Below, one piece after another: positions 9,604 to 21,718 of a stretch of 64,000 bases of DNA (the first letter of the stretch is position 1; the number at the start of each line of letters is the position of its first letter). The translations under genes were made by a program, and so were the position numbers. The stretch is from Shewanella pneumatophori (GTDB lineage: Bacteria > Pseudomonadota > Gammaproteobacteria > Enterobacterales > Shewanellaceae). The stretch spans positions 1 through 64,000 of the forward strand of contig NZ_JAKILB010000003.1 in the NCBI RefSeq assembly GCF_023283895.1, written 5' to 3'. The notes beneath the pieces were generated by a model that had not been told where the DNA came from, ran no database searches, and saw nothing but the letters and a program-made list of their open reading frames with translations.

Positions 9604-11061
9604 TTACACATTTTTTGTATCATCAAAGCCAAGATTTGACTCAGCTAAGCTTCGCGAGATCATGCCAATATTACCTGCCCCTTGAGTTAACAAAAGATCG
9701 CCATTTTGCAAAATCTCAGGTAACAAGGTTTCAAGTTGCTCGCTACTTGCCACGAATACTGGCTCAACTTGGCCCCGTACACGAATAGAGCGACAAAGTG
9801 CTCGGCTATCAGCTCCCGGAATCGCCGCTTCACCAGCAGAATAAACATCTAGCATCAGCAGGCAATCAACTTGAGATAACACTTCAACAAAGTCTTCGTA
9901 TAAATCACGGGTACGGCTATAGCGATGTGGCTGATAAATCATGACTAGACGACGCTCTGGCCACCCAAGTCTTGCAGCCTTTATCGTGGCAGCCACTTCA
10001 CTTGGGTGATGACCATAATCATCAACTAATTTGATTTCACCTTTAGCAGTACTGAACTCACCGATTTGCTGAAAACGGCGACCAATACCTTGGAACTCAG
10101 CTAACGCCTTGATAATCGCTTCATCAGCAATTTCATCTTCTGTCGCAACCGCTATCGCTGCAAGTGCGTTTAATACGTTATGCTCACCTGGCAGATTCAC
10201 TGACAACTCTAAATCATCGATACCTGCACGGCGCACTGTAAATTCACAGCTGTAACCAGTTTGCTTAAAGCTAACTGCTCGCACATCAGCATCTTCACTG
10301 AATCCGTAAGTCACCACTCGGCGACCAATGCGTGGCAATAGCTCACGTACAATAGGATCATCAATACAAACAACCGCCACCCCGTAGAATGGTAGATTAT
10401 GTAAAAAATCAACGAAGGTGGTTTTTAGCTTTTCTAGATCACCTTCATAGGTATCCATATGATCAGCTTCGATATTGGTCACTACACTCACCATAGGTTG
10501 TAAGTGCAAGAAACTCGCATCACTCTCATCAGCTTCAGCGATAAGATAGCGGCTATGCCCTAACCTTGCGTTAGTTCCAGCGCTATTTAGCAGGCCACCG
10601 ATAACAAATGTTGGGTCACGCTCTGCTTGACCATAAACACTGGCGATCAAACTTGTAGTAGTGGTTTTGCCGTGGGTGCCAGCAACGGCAACACCATGGC
10701 GGTAGCGCATTAGCTCTGCAAGCATTTCTGCACGACGAACCACTGGAATTCGTAACTCTTTTGCCGCAACAAGTTCGGGATTATCTGCACTAATTGCAGT
10801 GGAAACCACAACTACGTCTACGTCCTTTACTTGGCTGGCATCGTGACCTATGTAAATCGTTGCACCAAGTTGTGCCAATCTTTCAGTTACCGCGCTTTCA
10901 GCGATATCTGAGCCACTTAATTTGTAACCTTCGTTTACTAATACTTCTGCAATGCCGCCCATACCTGCACCGCCGATCCCGACGAAGTAGATATGCTTTA
11001 CTCTGCGCATTTCAGGGATCATTGACCTTAGCTGTGAATGCTTTTCTGCTTTATTACTCAT
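9604..11061 (-). CDS. murC: UDP-N-acetylmuramate--L-alanine ligase MurC
   Basis: Adds the first amino acid, L-alanine, to UDP-MurNAc with ATP in the cytosol. The N-terminal nucleotide fold carries [15 protein letters not shown] (about residue 28), the ATP loop is GTHGKTTTT (about 125), and the C-terminal domain contains LVDDYGHHP. The 485 residues match the family. Only one base separates the murG TGA stop from the murC ATG, suggesting coupling. Confidence 0.98.
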   Translation of the reverse strand: MSNKAEKHSQLRSMIPEMRRVKHIYFVGIGGAGMGGIAEVLVNEGYKLSGSDIAESAVTERLAQLGATIYIGHDASQVKDVDVVVVSTAISADNPELVAAKELRIPVVRRAEMLAELMRYRHGVAVAGTHGKTTTTSLIASVYGQAERDPTFVIGGLLNSAGTNARLGHSRYLIAEADESDASFLHLQPMVSVVTNIEADHMDTYEGDLEKLKTTFVDFLHNLPFYGVAVVCIDDPIVRELLPRIGRRVVTYGFSEDADVRAVSFKQTGYSCEFTVRRAGIDDLELSVNLPGEHNVLNALAAIAVATEDEIADEAIIKALAEFQGIGRRFQQIGEFSTAKGEIKLVDDYGHHPSEVAATIKAARLGWPERRLVMIYQPHRYSRTRDLYEDFVEVLSQVDCLLMLDVYSAGEAAIPGADSRALCRSIRVRGQVEPVFVASSEQLETLLPEILQNGDLLLTQGAGNIGMISRSLAESNLGFDDTKNV

Positions 11062-11062
11062 T

Positions 11063-12172
11063 TCAACCCTTCTCAGCTAATCGAATACAGACGTTAGCAA
11101 CTCTTTGCGTTGCATCTAATATTGCTACGTCTCGAGCTCGTTGGCCCATATTACATAATTCTTGTTTATCTGATGCCAACATCGACAGTTTTGTCATTAA
11201 CTTGCTGGTATCTACTATTGGCTGCGGCAATAAAAACGCTGCCCCAGCATTAACTAACACTTTTGCGTTTTTAGTTTGATGATCGTCCACTGCGTGTGGA
11301 TATGGTACGAGCAAACTTGGCAGACCAACTGCAGCAAGCTCTGATACTGTTAACGCACCTGAACGACACACCACAACATCCGCCCAGCGGTAAGCCGCTT
11401 CCATGTCATCAATAAATTCGGCAACACTAACACTGCCGTCTTGGCCTAAACGCTGATATTCAGCTTTAACAGCAGCCAAGTTGTCGCGACCGACTTGGTG
11501 CCATACTGTCATCGAGTGAGTCTTACTCACCCCTTCCAATACGCTTGGCATCACATCGTTAAAGATTTTTGCGCCTAAGCTGCCACCAACAACTAAAACT
11601 TTTAATGAATCATCGTCACAGGCTTGCTCACGCTTTTCACCCAACGCAATCAGTTCTTTACGAATTGGGTTACCAACTGTTTCAGCTTGTACGTCAGTAA
11701 AAGTACCTTCAAAGGCACACAGCACTTGCGATGCAATGCGCGATAATAACTTATTGGTCATGCCGGGAATTGCGTTCTGCTCATGCAATACCAACGGAAT
11801 GCCGCATAACTTAGCTGCTACGCCACCAGGGCCACTTGCAAAGCCGCCCATTCCCATCACCACATCAGGCTTGAAACTTTTAATAACCGCACGCGCTTGC
11901 ATGACTGAACGTAAAATTTTAAAAGGCGCAGCTAACTTGCGCATCAATCCATTACCACGAACACCTTTGATATCAATAAAGTCGATATCAAAGCCATGTT
12001 GTGGCACCAACCGTGCTTCCATTCGCTCAGCGGTTCCTAACCAACGAACCTTCCAGCCTTGCTGGCTTAAATATTTGGCAACTGCTAACGCAGGGAATAC
12101 ATGACCACCAGTACCACCGGCCATGATTAATATGCGTTTTTCTTCAGTTTGGTTAGTCATTGTTTCACTCAT
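11063..12172 (-). CDS. murG: Lipid II synthase MurG (GlcNAc transferase)
   Basis: A GT-B glycosyltransferase on the cytosolic membrane face that adds GlcNAc to lipid I, giving lipid II. Diagnostic loops are [15 protein letters not shown] (near residue 18), LHEQNAIPG and [15 protein letters not shown]. Its ATG shares a base with the ftsW TAA stop. An internal ATG four codons later (MTNQTEEKR) is an alternative start. Length 369 is slightly longer than 355 in E. coli. Confidence 0.98.
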   Translation of the reverse strand: MSETMTNQTEEKRILIMAGGTGGHVFPALAVAKYLSQQGWKVRWLGTAERMEARLVPQHGFDIDFIDIKGVRGNGLMRKLAAPFKILRSVMQARAVIKSFKPDVVMGMGGFASGPGGVAAKLCGIPLVLHEQNAIPGMTNKLLSRIASQVLCAFEGTFTDVQAETVGNPIRKELIALGEKREQACDDDSLKVLVVGGSLGAKIFNDVMPSVLEGVSKTHSMTVWHQVGRDNLAAVKAEYQRLGQDGSVSVAEFIDDMEAAYRWADVVVCRSGALTVSELAAVGLPSLLVPYPHAVDDHQTKNAKVLVNAGAAFLLPQPIVDTSKLMTKLSMLASDKQELCNMGQRARDVAILDATQRVANVCIRLAEKG

Positions 12173-13389
12173 TATTTACCTGCACGGCCATCTACGGCCT
12201 GGGTGACACTTAATCGTCGCTCATAGTCGATACGGATCAGCAACATCACAGCCGCCGTCATAACCCATAAACTACTACCACCATAACTAATAAATGGCAG
12301 TGTTAATCCTTTTGTTGGCAACATACCAATACTGGCGCCAACATTAACCACGGTTTGAAAACAAATCCAAATACCTATGCCGTATGCTAAGTAGCCTTCA
12401 AAAGCGCGATCTAACACTAAACACATATTACCGAGTTTGATTGCTCTCAATGCCACAAATAACAGCACTGCAAGTACAGCTATAATGCCTATAAACCCTA
12501 GTTCTTCACCAATCACGGCAAAGATAAAGTCGGTATGCGCTTCTGGCAAGTACTCCAACTTCTGAATACTGTTACCTAACCCTTGACCAAACCAGTCACC
12601 TCGGCCATAAGCCATTAATGATTGAGTTAGCTGATAACCACTACCAAACGGATCTTGCCACGGGTCTAGAAACGACGTCACTCGACGCATCCGGTAAGGC
12701 TCTAATAGCACCAAAGCTACGAACGCTAAAATCCCTGCCAAAATCAAAGCAAAGAAATCAAATAAACGCGCACCAGCTAAAAACAGCAACCCCACAGTGC
12801 CAACAAAAAGCACAACCACTGTACCTAAGTCAGGTTGAGCCAAAATTAACACCGCATAAACGGCAAATACTGCAATAGGCTTATAAAAGCCTTTGGCGTT
12901 TTCTCTTATCTCTTGATGCCGACGAACTAAGTAACCCGCCATATAAATCGCAAATGCAAACTTAGCGATCTCGGCAACCTGAATACGAATAGGCCCAATT
13001 GATAACCAACGCGTAGCGCCATTTACAGTGGTACCAACCAGCAATACAGCAAGCAGCATCAAGCCAACAACCAGCAGCAACAAAGGGCTAAACCGCTGCC
13101 AATGTCGCATTTCAATCTGCAGTACCACACCGGCAATCAGTACACAGCCAACCAGATAAGCACCGTGACGCCAAACAAAATGAAACGGATTACCGGTTAA
13201 GGTTTGTGCTTCTGGCATAGAAGCTGACATCACCATCACAAAACCGAAGCTAATCAGTGCCAGCACAGCAAACAGTAATGACCTATCGTACAAATGCTTG
13301 CTTGGGGTAATGCTGTCGTTAAACAAATTTGGCATTGGCCATTTAAAGCGCTCGCCAAAAAAACTCAACAGCTTTGCCTTACTCGCCAT
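12172..13389 (-). CDS. ftsW: Septal peptidoglycan polymerase FtsW (SEDS)
   Basis: A multi-spanning SEDS glycosyltransferase that polymerises lipid II at the septum with FtsI. About ten hydrophobic segments are visible. SEDS landmarks include VNGATRWLSIGPIRIQ (around residue 125), the ILAQPDLGT segment and the C-terminal LPFISYGGSSLW. A TTG one codon upstream opens a longer frame; ATG at 13389 is preferred. The start lies 11 bp inside the end of murD. The ~40 cytosolic residues before the first membrane segment are normal for FtsW. Confidence 0.98.
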   Translation of the reverse strand: MASKAKLLSFFGERFKWPMPNLFNDSITPSKHLYDRSLLFAVLALISFGFVMVMSASMPEAQTLTGNPFHFVWRHGAYLVGCVLIAGVVLQIEMRHWQRFSPLLLLVVGLMLLAVLLVGTTVNGATRWLSIGPIRIQVAEIAKFAFAIYMAGYLVRRHQEIRENAKGFYKPIAVFAVYAVLILAQPDLGTVVVLFVGTVGLLFLAGARLFDFFALILAGILAFVALVLLEPYRMRRVTSFLDPWQDPFGSGYQLTQSLMAYGRGDWFGQGLGNSIQKLEYLPEAHTDFIFAVIGEELGFIGIIAVLAVLLFVALRAIKLGNMCLVLDRAFEGYLAYGIGIWICFQTVVNVGASIGMLPTKGLTLPFISYGGSSLWVMTAAVMLLIRIDYERRLSVTQAVDGRAGK

Positions 13390-14698
13390 CAAAGGCTACT
13401 ACCAAGCTACGAAACTCTTCTCCACGCGCCATATAGTTAGGATACATATCTAAACTGGCACAAGCTGGCGACAAGATAACAATATCGCCCGCAGTCGCTA
13501 ACTCACGCCCTACAGCAACGGCCTCAGCTAAAGTTGCGACTTTTATTGAATCAGGTTTTAATGCCGCAATTTTATCGCCATCTCTGCCTAAAGTGATTAG
13601 CTTACTCACTTTTGCAAGCACTGGCTCAAGGCTGGATAAGTCAGCGCCTTTACTATCTCCACCTGCAATTAGAATGAGTTCTCCTAAGTGATCACTCAGC
13701 CCATCAATAGCAGCAACGGTTGCGCCTACATTGGTCGCTTTAGAGTCATTGATATAGGTAACACCATCGACTTCAGCTACCGTCTCACAACGATGCTCTA
13801 AACCATTGAACTCTTTAGCAACTGCAATTTGATCATCACGCTTTATACCAATCGCAGTGGTTAACGCCATAGCAGCCAAAACGTTGGCGTGGTTATGGCT
13901 GCCTACTAGCGCTACATCATTCACTGACATAATAGGGCTACTACCTAACACCAACATGCCACCGGCAATCCCCCAGGCATCATCACTTGGCACATCTAAG
14001 CCAAAACTATTTTGATTAGCCGGGTGATTAGGTGTTGTTAATGGATCTTCACGGTTGAATAGCACCATCTTGGTCTGATCATAAAGCTTCAATTTAGCTT
14101 GCCGATATGACTCAATATCACTGTAACGATCCATATGATCTTCACTGATATTTAAGCAAGTTGCGATAGCACAATTTAGGCTATGAGTAGTTTCTAATTG
14201 AAAACTAGATAACTCTAGGATGTATAGATCTTTAGGCTCAAGCAATAGGTCTAATGCTGGCACACCAATGTTACCGCCAACAGCATAACTACAACCGCTC
14301 GCCTTAGCGATTTCACCGACTAAAGTGGTCACAGTAGTTTTACCATTTGAACCAGTAATACCAATCACCTTAGCGTCAGTCTTACTCACTTCTCTTGCAA
14401 ATAGTTCAACATCACCAATCACCTCGATCCCCATATCAAAGGCAACTCGTACCTCTGGGGTTTCGCAGGCGATACCTGGACTAATAACGATTTGCTCGGC
14501 TTGCACCAAATAACGGCAATCGAAACCACCGGCAATTAACTCAACTTGTGGAAATTCAGCCGCCAATACGTCTGCGCCTGGAGGCACAGCTCGGCTATCC
14601 ATCACCAACGGGGTGATACCTTGCCCACACAGGTAACGCACAACAGACAATCCCGTTGCACCTAAACCTAATACTATGTGTGAATACTGCTGCGCCAT
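13379..14698 (-). CDS. murD: UDP-MurNAc-L-alanine--D-glutamate ligase MurD
   Basis: Adds D-glutamate to UDP-MurNAc-L-Ala. The N-terminal fold begins VLGLGATGLSVVRYL, the ATP loop is GITGSNGKTTVTTL (near residue 112), and the ligase domain shows NGLEHRCE and INDSKATN, both typical of MurD. Length 439 equals the E. coli enzyme within a residue or two. It is followed by ftsW with an 11-bp overlap and preceded by mraY with a 54-bp gap. Confidence 0.98.
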   Translation of the reverse strand: MAQQYSHIVLGLGATGLSVVRYLCGQGITPLVMDSRAVPPGADVLAAEFPQVELIAGGFDCRYLVQAEQIVISPGIACETPEVRVAFDMGIEVIGDVELFAREVSKTDAKVIGITGSNGKTTVTTLVGEIAKASGCSYAVGGNIGVPALDLLLEPKDLYILELSSFQLETTHSLNCAIATCLNISEDHMDRYSDIESYRQAKLKLYDQTKMVLFNREDPLTTPNHPANQNSFGLDVPSDDAWGIAGGMLVLGSSPIMSVNDVALVGSHNHANVLAAMALTTAIGIKRDDQIAVAKEFNGLEHRCETVAEVDGVTYINDSKATNVGATVAAIDGLSDHLGELILIAGGDSKGADLSSLEPVLAKVSKLITLGRDGDKIAALKPDSIKVATLAEAVAVGRELATAGDIVILSPACASLDMYPNYMARGEEFRSLVVAFDGE

Positions 14699-14752
14699 AT
14701 CAGACCTATTTCAATTCAGTTAATATCTGTTTGCTGTAATTAATTAGACGTA

Positions 14753-15835
14753 TTATCTAAGCTTCAGTGTTGCTAAGCCAAGTAGGACTAGGAACAGTGA
14801 AATAATCCAAAAACGTACAATCACTCGAGGTTCAGGCCAGCCTTTCAACTCGTAATGATGATGAATCGGTGCCATACGGAAAATACGTTGCCCACGTAAC
14901 TTGTATGAGCCGACTTGCAAGATCACCGACACTGTTTCCATTACAAAAACACCGCCCATAATCACTAGCAAAATCTCTTGACGAACCAATACTGCAATTG
15001 CACCTAGCGCCGCACCTAATGCTAAAGAACCGACATCGCCCATAAATACTTGCGCAGGGTAAGTGTTAAACCACAAGAAGCCTAGTCCCGCGCCGACAAT
15101 TGCAGTACACACGATCACTAACTCGCCCGCACCCGGCAAATAAGGTAAGTGCAAATAGTTAGCAAACTGCACGTGACCTGAAAGGTACGCAATTAATGCA
15201 AATGCTGCTGCAACCATAACGGTTGGCATAATCGCTAGGCCATCAAGACCGTCTGTAAGGTTTACCGCATTACTTGAGCCAACAATCGTGAAGTACACCA
15301 ATACAATAAAGAAGCCACCTAACTGCGGCATAATATCCTTAAAGAACGGTACAACTAATTGCGTTTCACCTGGGCTTTGCGCCGACGCATACAGATACAC
15401 AGCGATTGCTAATGCGGCAGCTGATTGCCAAAAGTACTTCCAGCGAGCAATCAGACCTTTAGTATCTTTACGCACAACTTTACGGTAATCATCAATAAAG
15501 CCAATTAAGCCGAAACTACCTAAAACAAATAGTACGACCCAAACGTAACGGCTACCAAGATCGCCCCATAGCAATACACTGATAAATACACCGGCAAGGA
15601 TCAGTATGCCTCCCATAGTAGGCGTACCGCGTTTACTAAAGTGTGATTCAGGGCCGTCATTACGAACAACTTGGCCAATTTGCATTAGCTGCAAACGCTC
15701 AATCATCTTTGGCCCTAGCCAAAGACTTAATACCATTGCCGTCATCAAGCCTAAAATCGCTCGAAACGTCACATACGAAAATACGTTAAACCCACTGTAA
15801 AATTGGGTTAAATACTCAGCCAGGTAAACCAGCAT
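14753..15835 (-). CDS. mraY: Phospho-MurNAc-pentapeptide transferase MraY
   Basis: An integral membrane enzyme that transfers phospho-MurNAc-pentapeptide to undecaprenyl phosphate, making lipid I. About ten membrane segments are visible. Catalytic and Mg-binding landmarks are FIDDYRKV (the DD pair near residue 115), [13 protein letters not shown] (near 190), [11 protein letters not shown] (near 265), and [13 protein letters not shown] (near 320). Length 360 is identical to E. coli. Its ATG shares a base with the murF stop. Confidence 0.99.
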   Translation of the reverse strand: MLVYLAEYLTQFYSGFNVFSYVTFRAILGLMTAMVLSLWLGPKMIERLQLMQIGQVVRNDGPESHFSKRGTPTMGGILILAGVFISVLLWGDLGSRYVWVVLFVLGSFGLIGFIDDYRKVVRKDTKGLIARWKYFWQSAAALAIAVYLYASAQSPGETQLVVPFFKDIMPQLGGFFIVLVYFTIVGSSNAVNLTDGLDGLAIMPTVMVAAAFALIAYLSGHVQFANYLHLPYLPGAGELVIVCTAIVGAGLGFLWFNTYPAQVFMGDVGSLALGAALGAIAVLVRQEILLVIMGGVFVMETVSVILQVGSYKLRGQRIFRMAPIHHHYELKGWPEPRVIVRFWIISLFLVLLGLATLKLR

Positions 15836-17214
15836 TAAACAAACTCCCCGCGACCAAAGGCCATTGTTAAAGCTTCAACTACACGTTCCATTCTCGCGCT
15901 GCGAGAACCTTTGACCAACACAGTAACCTCTGCTGGTAAACCATTAATATATTGAATCAGTCCTGCAACTAACTCATCGATATCATGGTAATGTTTGGAG
16001 CCAAAAGCGTGACTAGCACCTTCACTCAACGTACCTAGACAAAACAGCGCATTTACACCTTTTGTTTTAGCTAATTCGCCAAGCTGACAATGCAAAAGGG
16101 CGGCATTGTCGCCTAATTCACCTAAATCGCCCAGTACTAAACAGCGATTTCCTTTAATTTCTTGAAGCCAGTCAATTGCTGCTCCTACAGAAGCGGGATT
16201 AGCGTTATAACTATCGTCAATCACTGTCACTCGCCCCAGCTGACTCGGTAACATACGTCCTTTTACCGGCTGCAGTAGACTAAGTCCCTGACAAATATCG
16301 GCCAATGACAGCCCTAACGCTAAACACATGCTAGTAGCAGCCAGTGCATTAGACACTTGATGGCGCCCAGCTAGCGGTAAATGAACTTGCAAAGATTCGG
16401 TCGCAGTACAAAGGCTAAAACCATAGCGACCGTATGCATCAGCAACTAGGTCAGTTGCAAATACATCGAGATGCTTTGAATCATTAGTTTTAACCCCAAA
16501 GCAGAGCTGTTTGAGGTGACTAGACGCTTTTAACATGAAATCAGCAAAGCTATCGTCAGCGTTAATTACCGCGGTACCATCAGCGCTGATATGATTAAAA
16601 ATCTCAGACTTCGCTTTGGCGACCCCTTCTAAAGAGCCAAACCCTTCAAGATGTGCAGAGGCAACATTGTTAACCATTGCCACTCTCGGCTTAACTAGGC
16701 TTGAGGTGTAATCAATTTCACCAGCGTGATTAGCACCTAGTTCAAATACACCAAACTCATCACCTTGTTGTAATCTGAGTAATGTTAGCGGCACGCCTAT
16801 TTCATTATTAAAATTACCCGCGGTGTAAAGCACTTGGTGATGCTGCGATAAGATAGTGGCAATCATCTCTTTAACGCTGGTTTTGCCGTTAGAACCAGTT
16901 AATGCGATACAGATAGGTGCTATTTGCTCACGTACAAAAACACCAATTTCTCCCATTGCCTTCTGGCTATTCTCAACAAGGATTTGACTCGCCTTAACTG
17001 GCAACTCTCGCTCCACTAACAAGGCGTTAGCCCCAGCATCGACAGCCGCTTGCGCAAAGTTATGACCATCAAAATTTTCGCCTTTTAAAGCGACAAACAA
17101 GGTTTGATTATCAACCGCTCGGCTATCTGTTGAAACACTGCCGATTTGTAGGTCGTGACCAATTAACTTGCCGTTCAGCCGCGCTGCTAATTGAGCTAAA
17201 GAAACGTTAATCAT
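15835..17214 (-). CDS. murF: UDP-MurNAc-tripeptide--D-Ala-D-Ala ligase MurF
   Basis: Adds the D-Ala-D-Ala dipeptide to the UDP-MurNAc-tripeptide. The N-terminal substrate domain is followed by the ATP loop [13 protein letters not shown] (near residue 107) and the ligase motif [12 protein letters not shown]. Its ATG overlaps the murE TGA as ATGA, so translation is likely coupled. The ligase that makes D-Ala-D-Ala (Ddl) is not in this window. Length 459 fits (452 in E. coli). Confidence 0.98.
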   Translation of the reverse strand: MINVSLAQLAARLNGKLIGHDLQIGSVSTDSRAVDNQTLFVALKGENFDGHNFAQAAVDAGANALLVERELPVKASQILVENSQKAMGEIGVFVREQIAPICIALTGSNGKTSVKEMIATILSQHHQVLYTAGNFNNEIGVPLTLLRLQQGDEFGVFELGANHAGEIDYTSSLVKPRVAMVNNVASAHLEGFGSLEGVAKAKSEIFNHISADGTAVINADDSFADFMLKASSHLKQLCFGVKTNDSKHLDVFATDLVADAYGRYGFSLCTATESLQVHLPLAGRHQVSNALAATSMCLALGLSLADICQGLSLLQPVKGRMLPSQLGRVTVIDDSYNANPASVGAAIDWLQEIKGNRCLVLGDLGELGDNAALLHCQLGELAKTKGVNALFCLGTLSEGASHAFGSKHYHDIDELVAGLIQYINGLPAEVTVLVKGSRSARMERVVEALTMAFGRGEFV

Positions 17215-18680
17215 AAGCCACCTTCTGCAATAGCTTTGGTGAAGGCTCTTTCATCGTAATCCAATTTAATACCATTAACTTCTTGATAGGTTTCATGACC
17301 TTTTCCAGCAAGTAACACCATATCACCCGACTTAGCCTGAGCTACAATCGTTTGAATCGCGAGCTTACGATCTACTTGGGTCAAAGCTGATTCAGGACGC
17401 GTTAGTCCAGCGAGAATGTCATTAATAATGACCTGCGGATCCTCACTGCGACAATTGTCGCTAGTCACCATGACTTTATCGGCAAACCGCTCAGCACTCG
17501 CGGCCATCATAGGACGCTTACCTGTATCCCTATCACCACCACAACCAAATAAACACCAAAGCTCACCACGACAATGGACTCGTAGGGCCTTTAATGCTTG
17601 CTCAATAGCATCTGGTGTGTGGGCATAATCGACCACCAATGTAACGTCACTTTTTGTAGTAAAGCGTTCCATGCGCCCGGCCACAGGCTCGAGCTTAGCG
17701 GCTAGCGTTACTAACTGCTGCATATCTTCGCCAAGCAGATAAAGTGCGCCCAACGCAGCAATTAGGTTGGCTAAATTAAAGTCACCTAATAGTGGGGAAT
17801 CTAGCTTAGCTTCACCTTCAGGCCACACTAAAGTGCAACACACACCGCCATCGTGGAAATAACAATCTTTGGCATAAATATCCGCGCTTGAATTACCTTT
17901 AACGCTGTAGCCTAATAGCTTGTCTGACGACAATTCTGCCAACCATTCACGGCCAACAGCATCATCACAATTAATTAAACCTGCGCGTAAACTGGCGAAT
18001 TGGAAAAGGCGCTTTTTAGCCGCACCATAAGCGTCCATCGTATGATGATAATCAAGGTGGTCGCGGCTCAAATTAGTAAATACAGCGACATCAAATGGCA
18101 CTGCTTCAACTCGTCCTTGCACTAAGCCATGACTAGAGACTTCCATCGCACATGTGTCTGCGCCAGCTAGTTCAAACTGCTGTAACTGCTTGATCAAAGT
18201 CACCGGATCGGCAGTAGTATTGCCACTATCAACAAGTTGCCCCCAAAGACCATTACCTAGAGTACCCATCACAGCAGTTTGCTTACCTTGCAACAACTGT
18301 AATTGCGCCACTAACTGAGTAATAGAGGTTTTACCATTAGTGCCTGTAACACCAACTATTTGTGGTCGAGAAGCGGATAATGGGTACGCCTGTGCAGCAA
18401 GTGCTGAGATCTGCCTATTTAGCTGGAAAAACATAATCTGCAAGCCAGCATCCATGACGATTTTTCCGTGTTCATCTGGAGAGTCTGTATGCACCAAAGC
18501 TGCTACAGCACCGCTCTCAAACGCTGCGACTAAGAATTTACGGCCGTCCACTTGGTAACCAGGAATGGCAACAAAAAGGTCGCCCACTTCAACAGCTCGA
18601 CTATCAAGCGTTAAGTTTTGGAAGTTCTCTACTCCCGAATAATGAAACCATGGCGCCAATAAATCTCGTATTAGCATCAT
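17211..18680 (-). CDS. murE: UDP-MurNAc-L-Ala-D-Glu--diaminopimelate ligase MurE
   Basis: Adds meso-diaminopimelate as the third stem residue. ATP loop is [13 protein letters not shown] (near residue 113), followed by NTTADPV and [10 protein letters not shown]. The specificity loop reads DNCRSEDP where the usual diaminopimelate form is DNPRSEDP; the arginine that contacts the substrate is kept and only the proline is changed. Two ATGs stand in tandem at the start; the first overlaps the ftsI TGA. Length 489 fits (495 in E. coli). Confidence 0.98.
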   Translation of the reverse strand: MMLIRDLLAPWFHYSGVENFQNLTLDSRAVEVGDLFVAIPGYQVDGRKFLVAAFESGAVAALVHTDSPDEHGKIVMDAGLQIMFFQLNRQISALAAQAYPLSASRPQIVGVTGTNGKTSITQLVAQLQLLQGKQTAVMGTLGNGLWGQLVDSGNTTADPVTLIKQLQQFELAGADTCAMEVSSHGLVQGRVEAVPFDVAVFTNLSRDHLDYHHTMDAYGAAKKRLFQFASLRAGLINCDDAVGREWLAELSSDKLLGYSVKGNSSADIYAKDCYFHDGGVCCTLVWPEGEAKLDSPLLGDFNLANLIAALGALYLLGEDMQQLVTLAAKLEPVAGRMERFTTKSDVTLVVDYAHTPDAIEQALKALRVHCRGELWCLFGCGGDRDTGKRPMMAASAERFADKVMVTSDNCRSEDPQVIINDILAGLTRPESALTQVDRKLAIQTIVAQAKSGDMVLLAGKGHETYQEVNGIKLDYDERAFTKAIAEGGL

Positions 18681-20413
18681 TCAACACTCCTAGAATTTGC
18701 AGCTAGGCGTACTTTTTCACGATTTGAAATCGGCTCTACGTTAAGCATTTGCAAGGCACCCGACATAACAGCTGCAAAAACTGGTGCAGCAATATCACCA
18801 CCATAATAGCGATCGCCCTTCGGCTCGTTAACAACCACGGCAATAGCAAGTTTTGGATTATGTACTGGAGCCACGCCGGCAAACAGCGCAACGTAGTCTT
18901 CACCATAACCGCCAGCTACCGCTTTACGCGCAGTACCAGTTTTACCTGCAACGGGGTAGCCTTCAATGTGGGCTTTTAGGGCCGTGCCGCCTTTTTCGGT
19001 TACACCGACTAGCATCTCCATGACGCTTTGTGCCACTTCAGGCGATAACACCTGTGTACCTTCGGGCTCTTGCTTAAGTTTTAAAATCGAAACCGGATAA
19101 AGAACGCCTTTATTGCCTAAAATTGAATACATTCTGGCTAGCTGTAATGGTGTAGCCATTAAGCCGTAACCAAAAGATAAGGTGGCACGTTCAAACTCAG
19201 ACCATCGGCGACGGTCATGGATAAGACCCGCGCTTTCACCTTCTAAATTAATTCCTGAGTAATTACCTAAGCCCATAGTTTGATAGGCGCCCAATAACTC
19301 TTGTACCGGCATAGACAGTGCTATTTTGGTCATACCTACGTTACTTGAGTGCACCAAAATGCCACTTAGGGATAGATCACCGTAGTTACGACCATCGCGA
19401 ACAATCTTGCCCCCAATGCGCATACGCCCTGGGTTAGTCTTAATGATGTCGTCGACTTTAATCGTGCCAGCCTCAAGGGCTGCAGCTACCACAAATGGTT
19501 TAATCGTTGAGCCCGGCTCATAAGAGTCAGTCAGCGCTCGGTTACGCATGCGGTAACTTTGCAAGTTTTCGCGCGAATTAGGGTTGTAAGATGGCGTGTT
19601 AGCCATAGCTAGCACTTCACCAGTATGCACATCGAGTACAACAATTGAACCTGATGTAGCCTGATTCACCTCGGTGGCTTTTTTAAGCTCGCGATAAGCT
19701 AACTGCTGAATACGTTGGTCGATACTTAGTACTAGATCATTCGGGCTTTCGCCTTCTTGCACCATATCAAGACGCTCAACTACGTGCCCGTCGCGCGACT
19801 TACGTACTTTTTGCTTACTTGGGGTACCGGTTAGCCAATCATTGTAGGTGTTTTCAATCCCTTCAATCCCTTTGTCATCGATATTGGTGATACCGACTAG
19901 CTGCGCAGAGATCTCGCCTGTTGGGTAATAGCGACGTGATTCAGGTTTTAAGTAAACACCCGGCAATTTAAGCTGTTTAATGTAATCAGCAACGGCTGGC
20001 GTAACTTGACGCTTAAGGTAGGTAAAACGTTTACGAGGGTTAGATTGTACCCGCTTAAGAATATCTTCTTTAGGCTCGTGCAATACATCAGCCAACGCTT
20101 GCCAGCGGCGCATATCTGCAAAGCCGTTTTTATCGTGTACGACTTTAGGGTCGGCATATACCGCCTTAACTGGCACACTCACAGCAAGCATTTCACCGTT
20201 ACGGTCGGTGATTAAGCCACGCTGCACCTCACGGCTCGTTGTACGCAATGTGCGCATATCACTTTCGTGGCGTAGCTTTTCAGGCTCAATAATTTGAATA
20301 TAAGCTGCGCGGCCAATCAAACTGGTAAACATTAGGCAAACAAATCCCACAACAACGTATAAACGCCATTGGATCAGCTGTGGTTTTTGTTTACGCTTGG
20401 CCTGTTTACTCAT
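18677..20413 (-). CDS. ftsI: Septal transpeptidase FtsI (PBP3)
   Basis: A class B penicillin-binding protein that crosslinks septal peptidoglycan with FtsW. One membrane segment lies near residues 17-37 ([20 protein letters not shown]). The transpeptidase motifs are intact: SxxK in EPGSTIKPF (about 300), SxN in HSSNVGMTK (about 355) and KTGT in AGKTGTARK (about 490). Length is 578 (588 in E. coli). It follows ftsL with a 4-base overlap. It is a target of beta-lactams such as aztreonam in the family. Confidence 0.98.
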   Translation of the reverse strand: MSKQAKRKQKPQLIQWRLYVVVGFVCLMFTSLIGRAAYIQIIEPEKLRHESDMRTLRTTSREVQRGLITDRNGEMLAVSVPVKAVYADPKVVHDKNGFADMRRWQALADVLHEPKEDILKRVQSNPRKRFTYLKRQVTPAVADYIKQLKLPGVYLKPESRRYYPTGEISAQLVGITNIDDKGIEGIENTYNDWLTGTPSKQKVRKSRDGHVVERLDMVQEGESPNDLVLSIDQRIQQLAYRELKKATEVNQATSGSIVVLDVHTGEVLAMANTPSYNPNSRENLQSYRMRNRALTDSYEPGSTIKPFVVAAALEAGTIKVDDIIKTNPGRMRIGGKIVRDGRNYGDLSLSGILVHSSNVGMTKIALSMPVQELLGAYQTMGLGNYSGINLEGESAGLIHDRRRWSEFERATLSFGYGLMATPLQLARMYSILGNKGVLYPVSILKLKQEPEGTQVLSPEVAQSVMEMLVGVTEKGGTALKAHIEGYPVAGKTGTARKAVAGGYGEDYVALFAGVAPVHNPKLAIAVVVNEPKGDRYYGGDIAAPVFAAVMSGALQMLNVEPISNREKVRLAANSRSVE

Positions 20414-20724
20414 GGCACCCTTACAACAATCTCATTTTTGGGTAACGGACGATTCATATTGAGCTCTTTCGTCGCTATCCGGGTTATTCGGCTATGTTCT
20501 GAACGGGATTGCTCTTCAAGTAACAAGTTGCGCCATTCAATATCAAGCCGATCTCTTTCTTGTAATAACTGATCCCACTGACTGGTATATTTACGCCCTT
20601 CATGGCTGGTATACACCACCGCAATTGCGTTTAGCATTACTAACAACGCGAGGATCATCACCCATTTGTTCTGCCAAAGGTCTTGCAGCACAATGCGAGT
20701 TAGATTCAATTGCGACTTACTCAC
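20410..20724 (-). CDS. ftsL: Cell division protein FtsL
   Basis: A small bitopic protein that forms a complex with FtsB and FtsQ and activates FtsWI. Residues about 22-38 (VMILALLVMLNAIAVVY) form the membrane segment, followed by a heptad-like periplasmic coiled coil (WDQLLQERDRLDIEWRNLLLEEQ). Start is GTG at 20724 with AGAGG six bases upstream. Sequence conservation in this family is low; identification rests on size, topology and its fixed place between rsmH and ftsI. Confidence 0.95.
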   Translation of the reverse strand: MSKSQLNLTRIVLQDLWQNKWVMILALLVMLNAIAVVYTSHEGRKYTSQWDQLLQERDRLDIEWRNLLLEEQSRSEHSRITRIATKELNMNRPLPKNEIVVRVP

Positions 20725-20732
20725 GTAGACCT

Positions 20733-21689
20733 CTAAATCGCTTCGGCTTCGTAAGGTAAGCGCTCAGCAACACGCAATACTGAGCTACGTGCTCTAGCAT
20801 TACGTTCAATCTCTTCTGCTGAAGGCTTAATTGCTTTGCCCACGCCTTTTAATTTGCGCGACTTATTAATCTCAGCTTCAGTAATTGGTAAACCGTGCGG
20901 AACGCTTTCGCCCTGACTGTTACGACGGATAAAACGCTTAACCATACGGTCTTCAAGCGAGTGGAAACTAATAACCGATAAGCGGCCTTCAGGTGCTAAT
21001 ACCGTTAGCGCACCTTCTAGTGCTTGGTCAATTTGCTCAAGCTCGCTATTGATATAAATTCGGATGGCCTGAAACACTCGTGTGGCAGGATGCTTATTAC
21101 GCTCTTTGTTCTTGGTAATGCGAGCAATTAGCTCTGCAAGCTCAGTAGTGCGCAAGAAAGGTGTTTTTTCACGATCGGCAGCAATGCAACGGGCAATATG
21201 GCGTGCGTTTTTCTCTTCGCCATAGGTTTTAAATACCCACGCCATATCTTCAATTTCTGCGCGCGCAATCCACTGGGCAGCAGTTTGGCCTTGCGAATTG
21301 TCCATACGCATATCTAATGGACCGTCACGTAAAAAACTAAAGCCACGCTCAGCATCATCTAATTGTGGCGACGACACACCAAAATCTAATAACACGCCGT
21401 CGATTTGACCTTTAAGACCGAGATCTTCAACGTAATCAGCTAACTGACCAAAGCCGCCATGGACAATTTGGAAACGGCTATCATCTTTAAACTGCTCTGC
21501 AGCAGCAATAGCTTGTGGATCACGATCAATGGCGATAAGTCGGCCATTAGGACCCAGCTGCTCAAGCACTTTTCGAGAGTGACCACCACGACCAAATGTG
21601 CCATCAATATAGATACCATTTGGTTTAATGTTTAAGCCAGCTACCGTTTCTGTTAGCAGTACTGATAGATGTTCAAATTCTTGTGTCAT
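20733..21689 (-). CDS. rsmH: 16S rRNA m4C1402 methyltransferase RsmH
   Basis: Methylates N4 of C1402 in the decoding site of 16S rRNA using S-adenosylmethionine. The AdoMet loop is [20 protein letters not shown] (near residue 33), with [20 protein letters not shown] further on and the C-terminal [13 protein letters not shown]. Length is 318 (313 in E. coli). It follows mraZ by 29 bp in the standard dcw order. Confidence 0.98.
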   Translation of the reverse strand: MTQEFEHLSVLLTETVAGLNIKPNGIYIDGTFGRGGHSRKVLEQLGPNGRLIAIDRDPQAIAAAEQFKDDSRFQIVHGGFGQLADYVEDLGLKGQIDGVLLDFGVSSPQLDDAERGFSFLRDGPLDMRMDNSQGQTAAQWIARAEIEDMAWVFKTYGEEKNARHIARCIAADREKTPFLRTTELAELIARITKNKERNKHPATRVFQAIRIYINSELEQIDQALEGALTVLAPEGRLSVISFHSLEDRMVKRFIRRNSQGESVPHGLPITEAEINKSRKLKGVGKAIKPSAEEIERNARARSSVLRVAERLPYEAEAI

Positions 21690-21718
21690 GGTTGTCTTCT
21701 ATTTTTAAGTATCACTGG

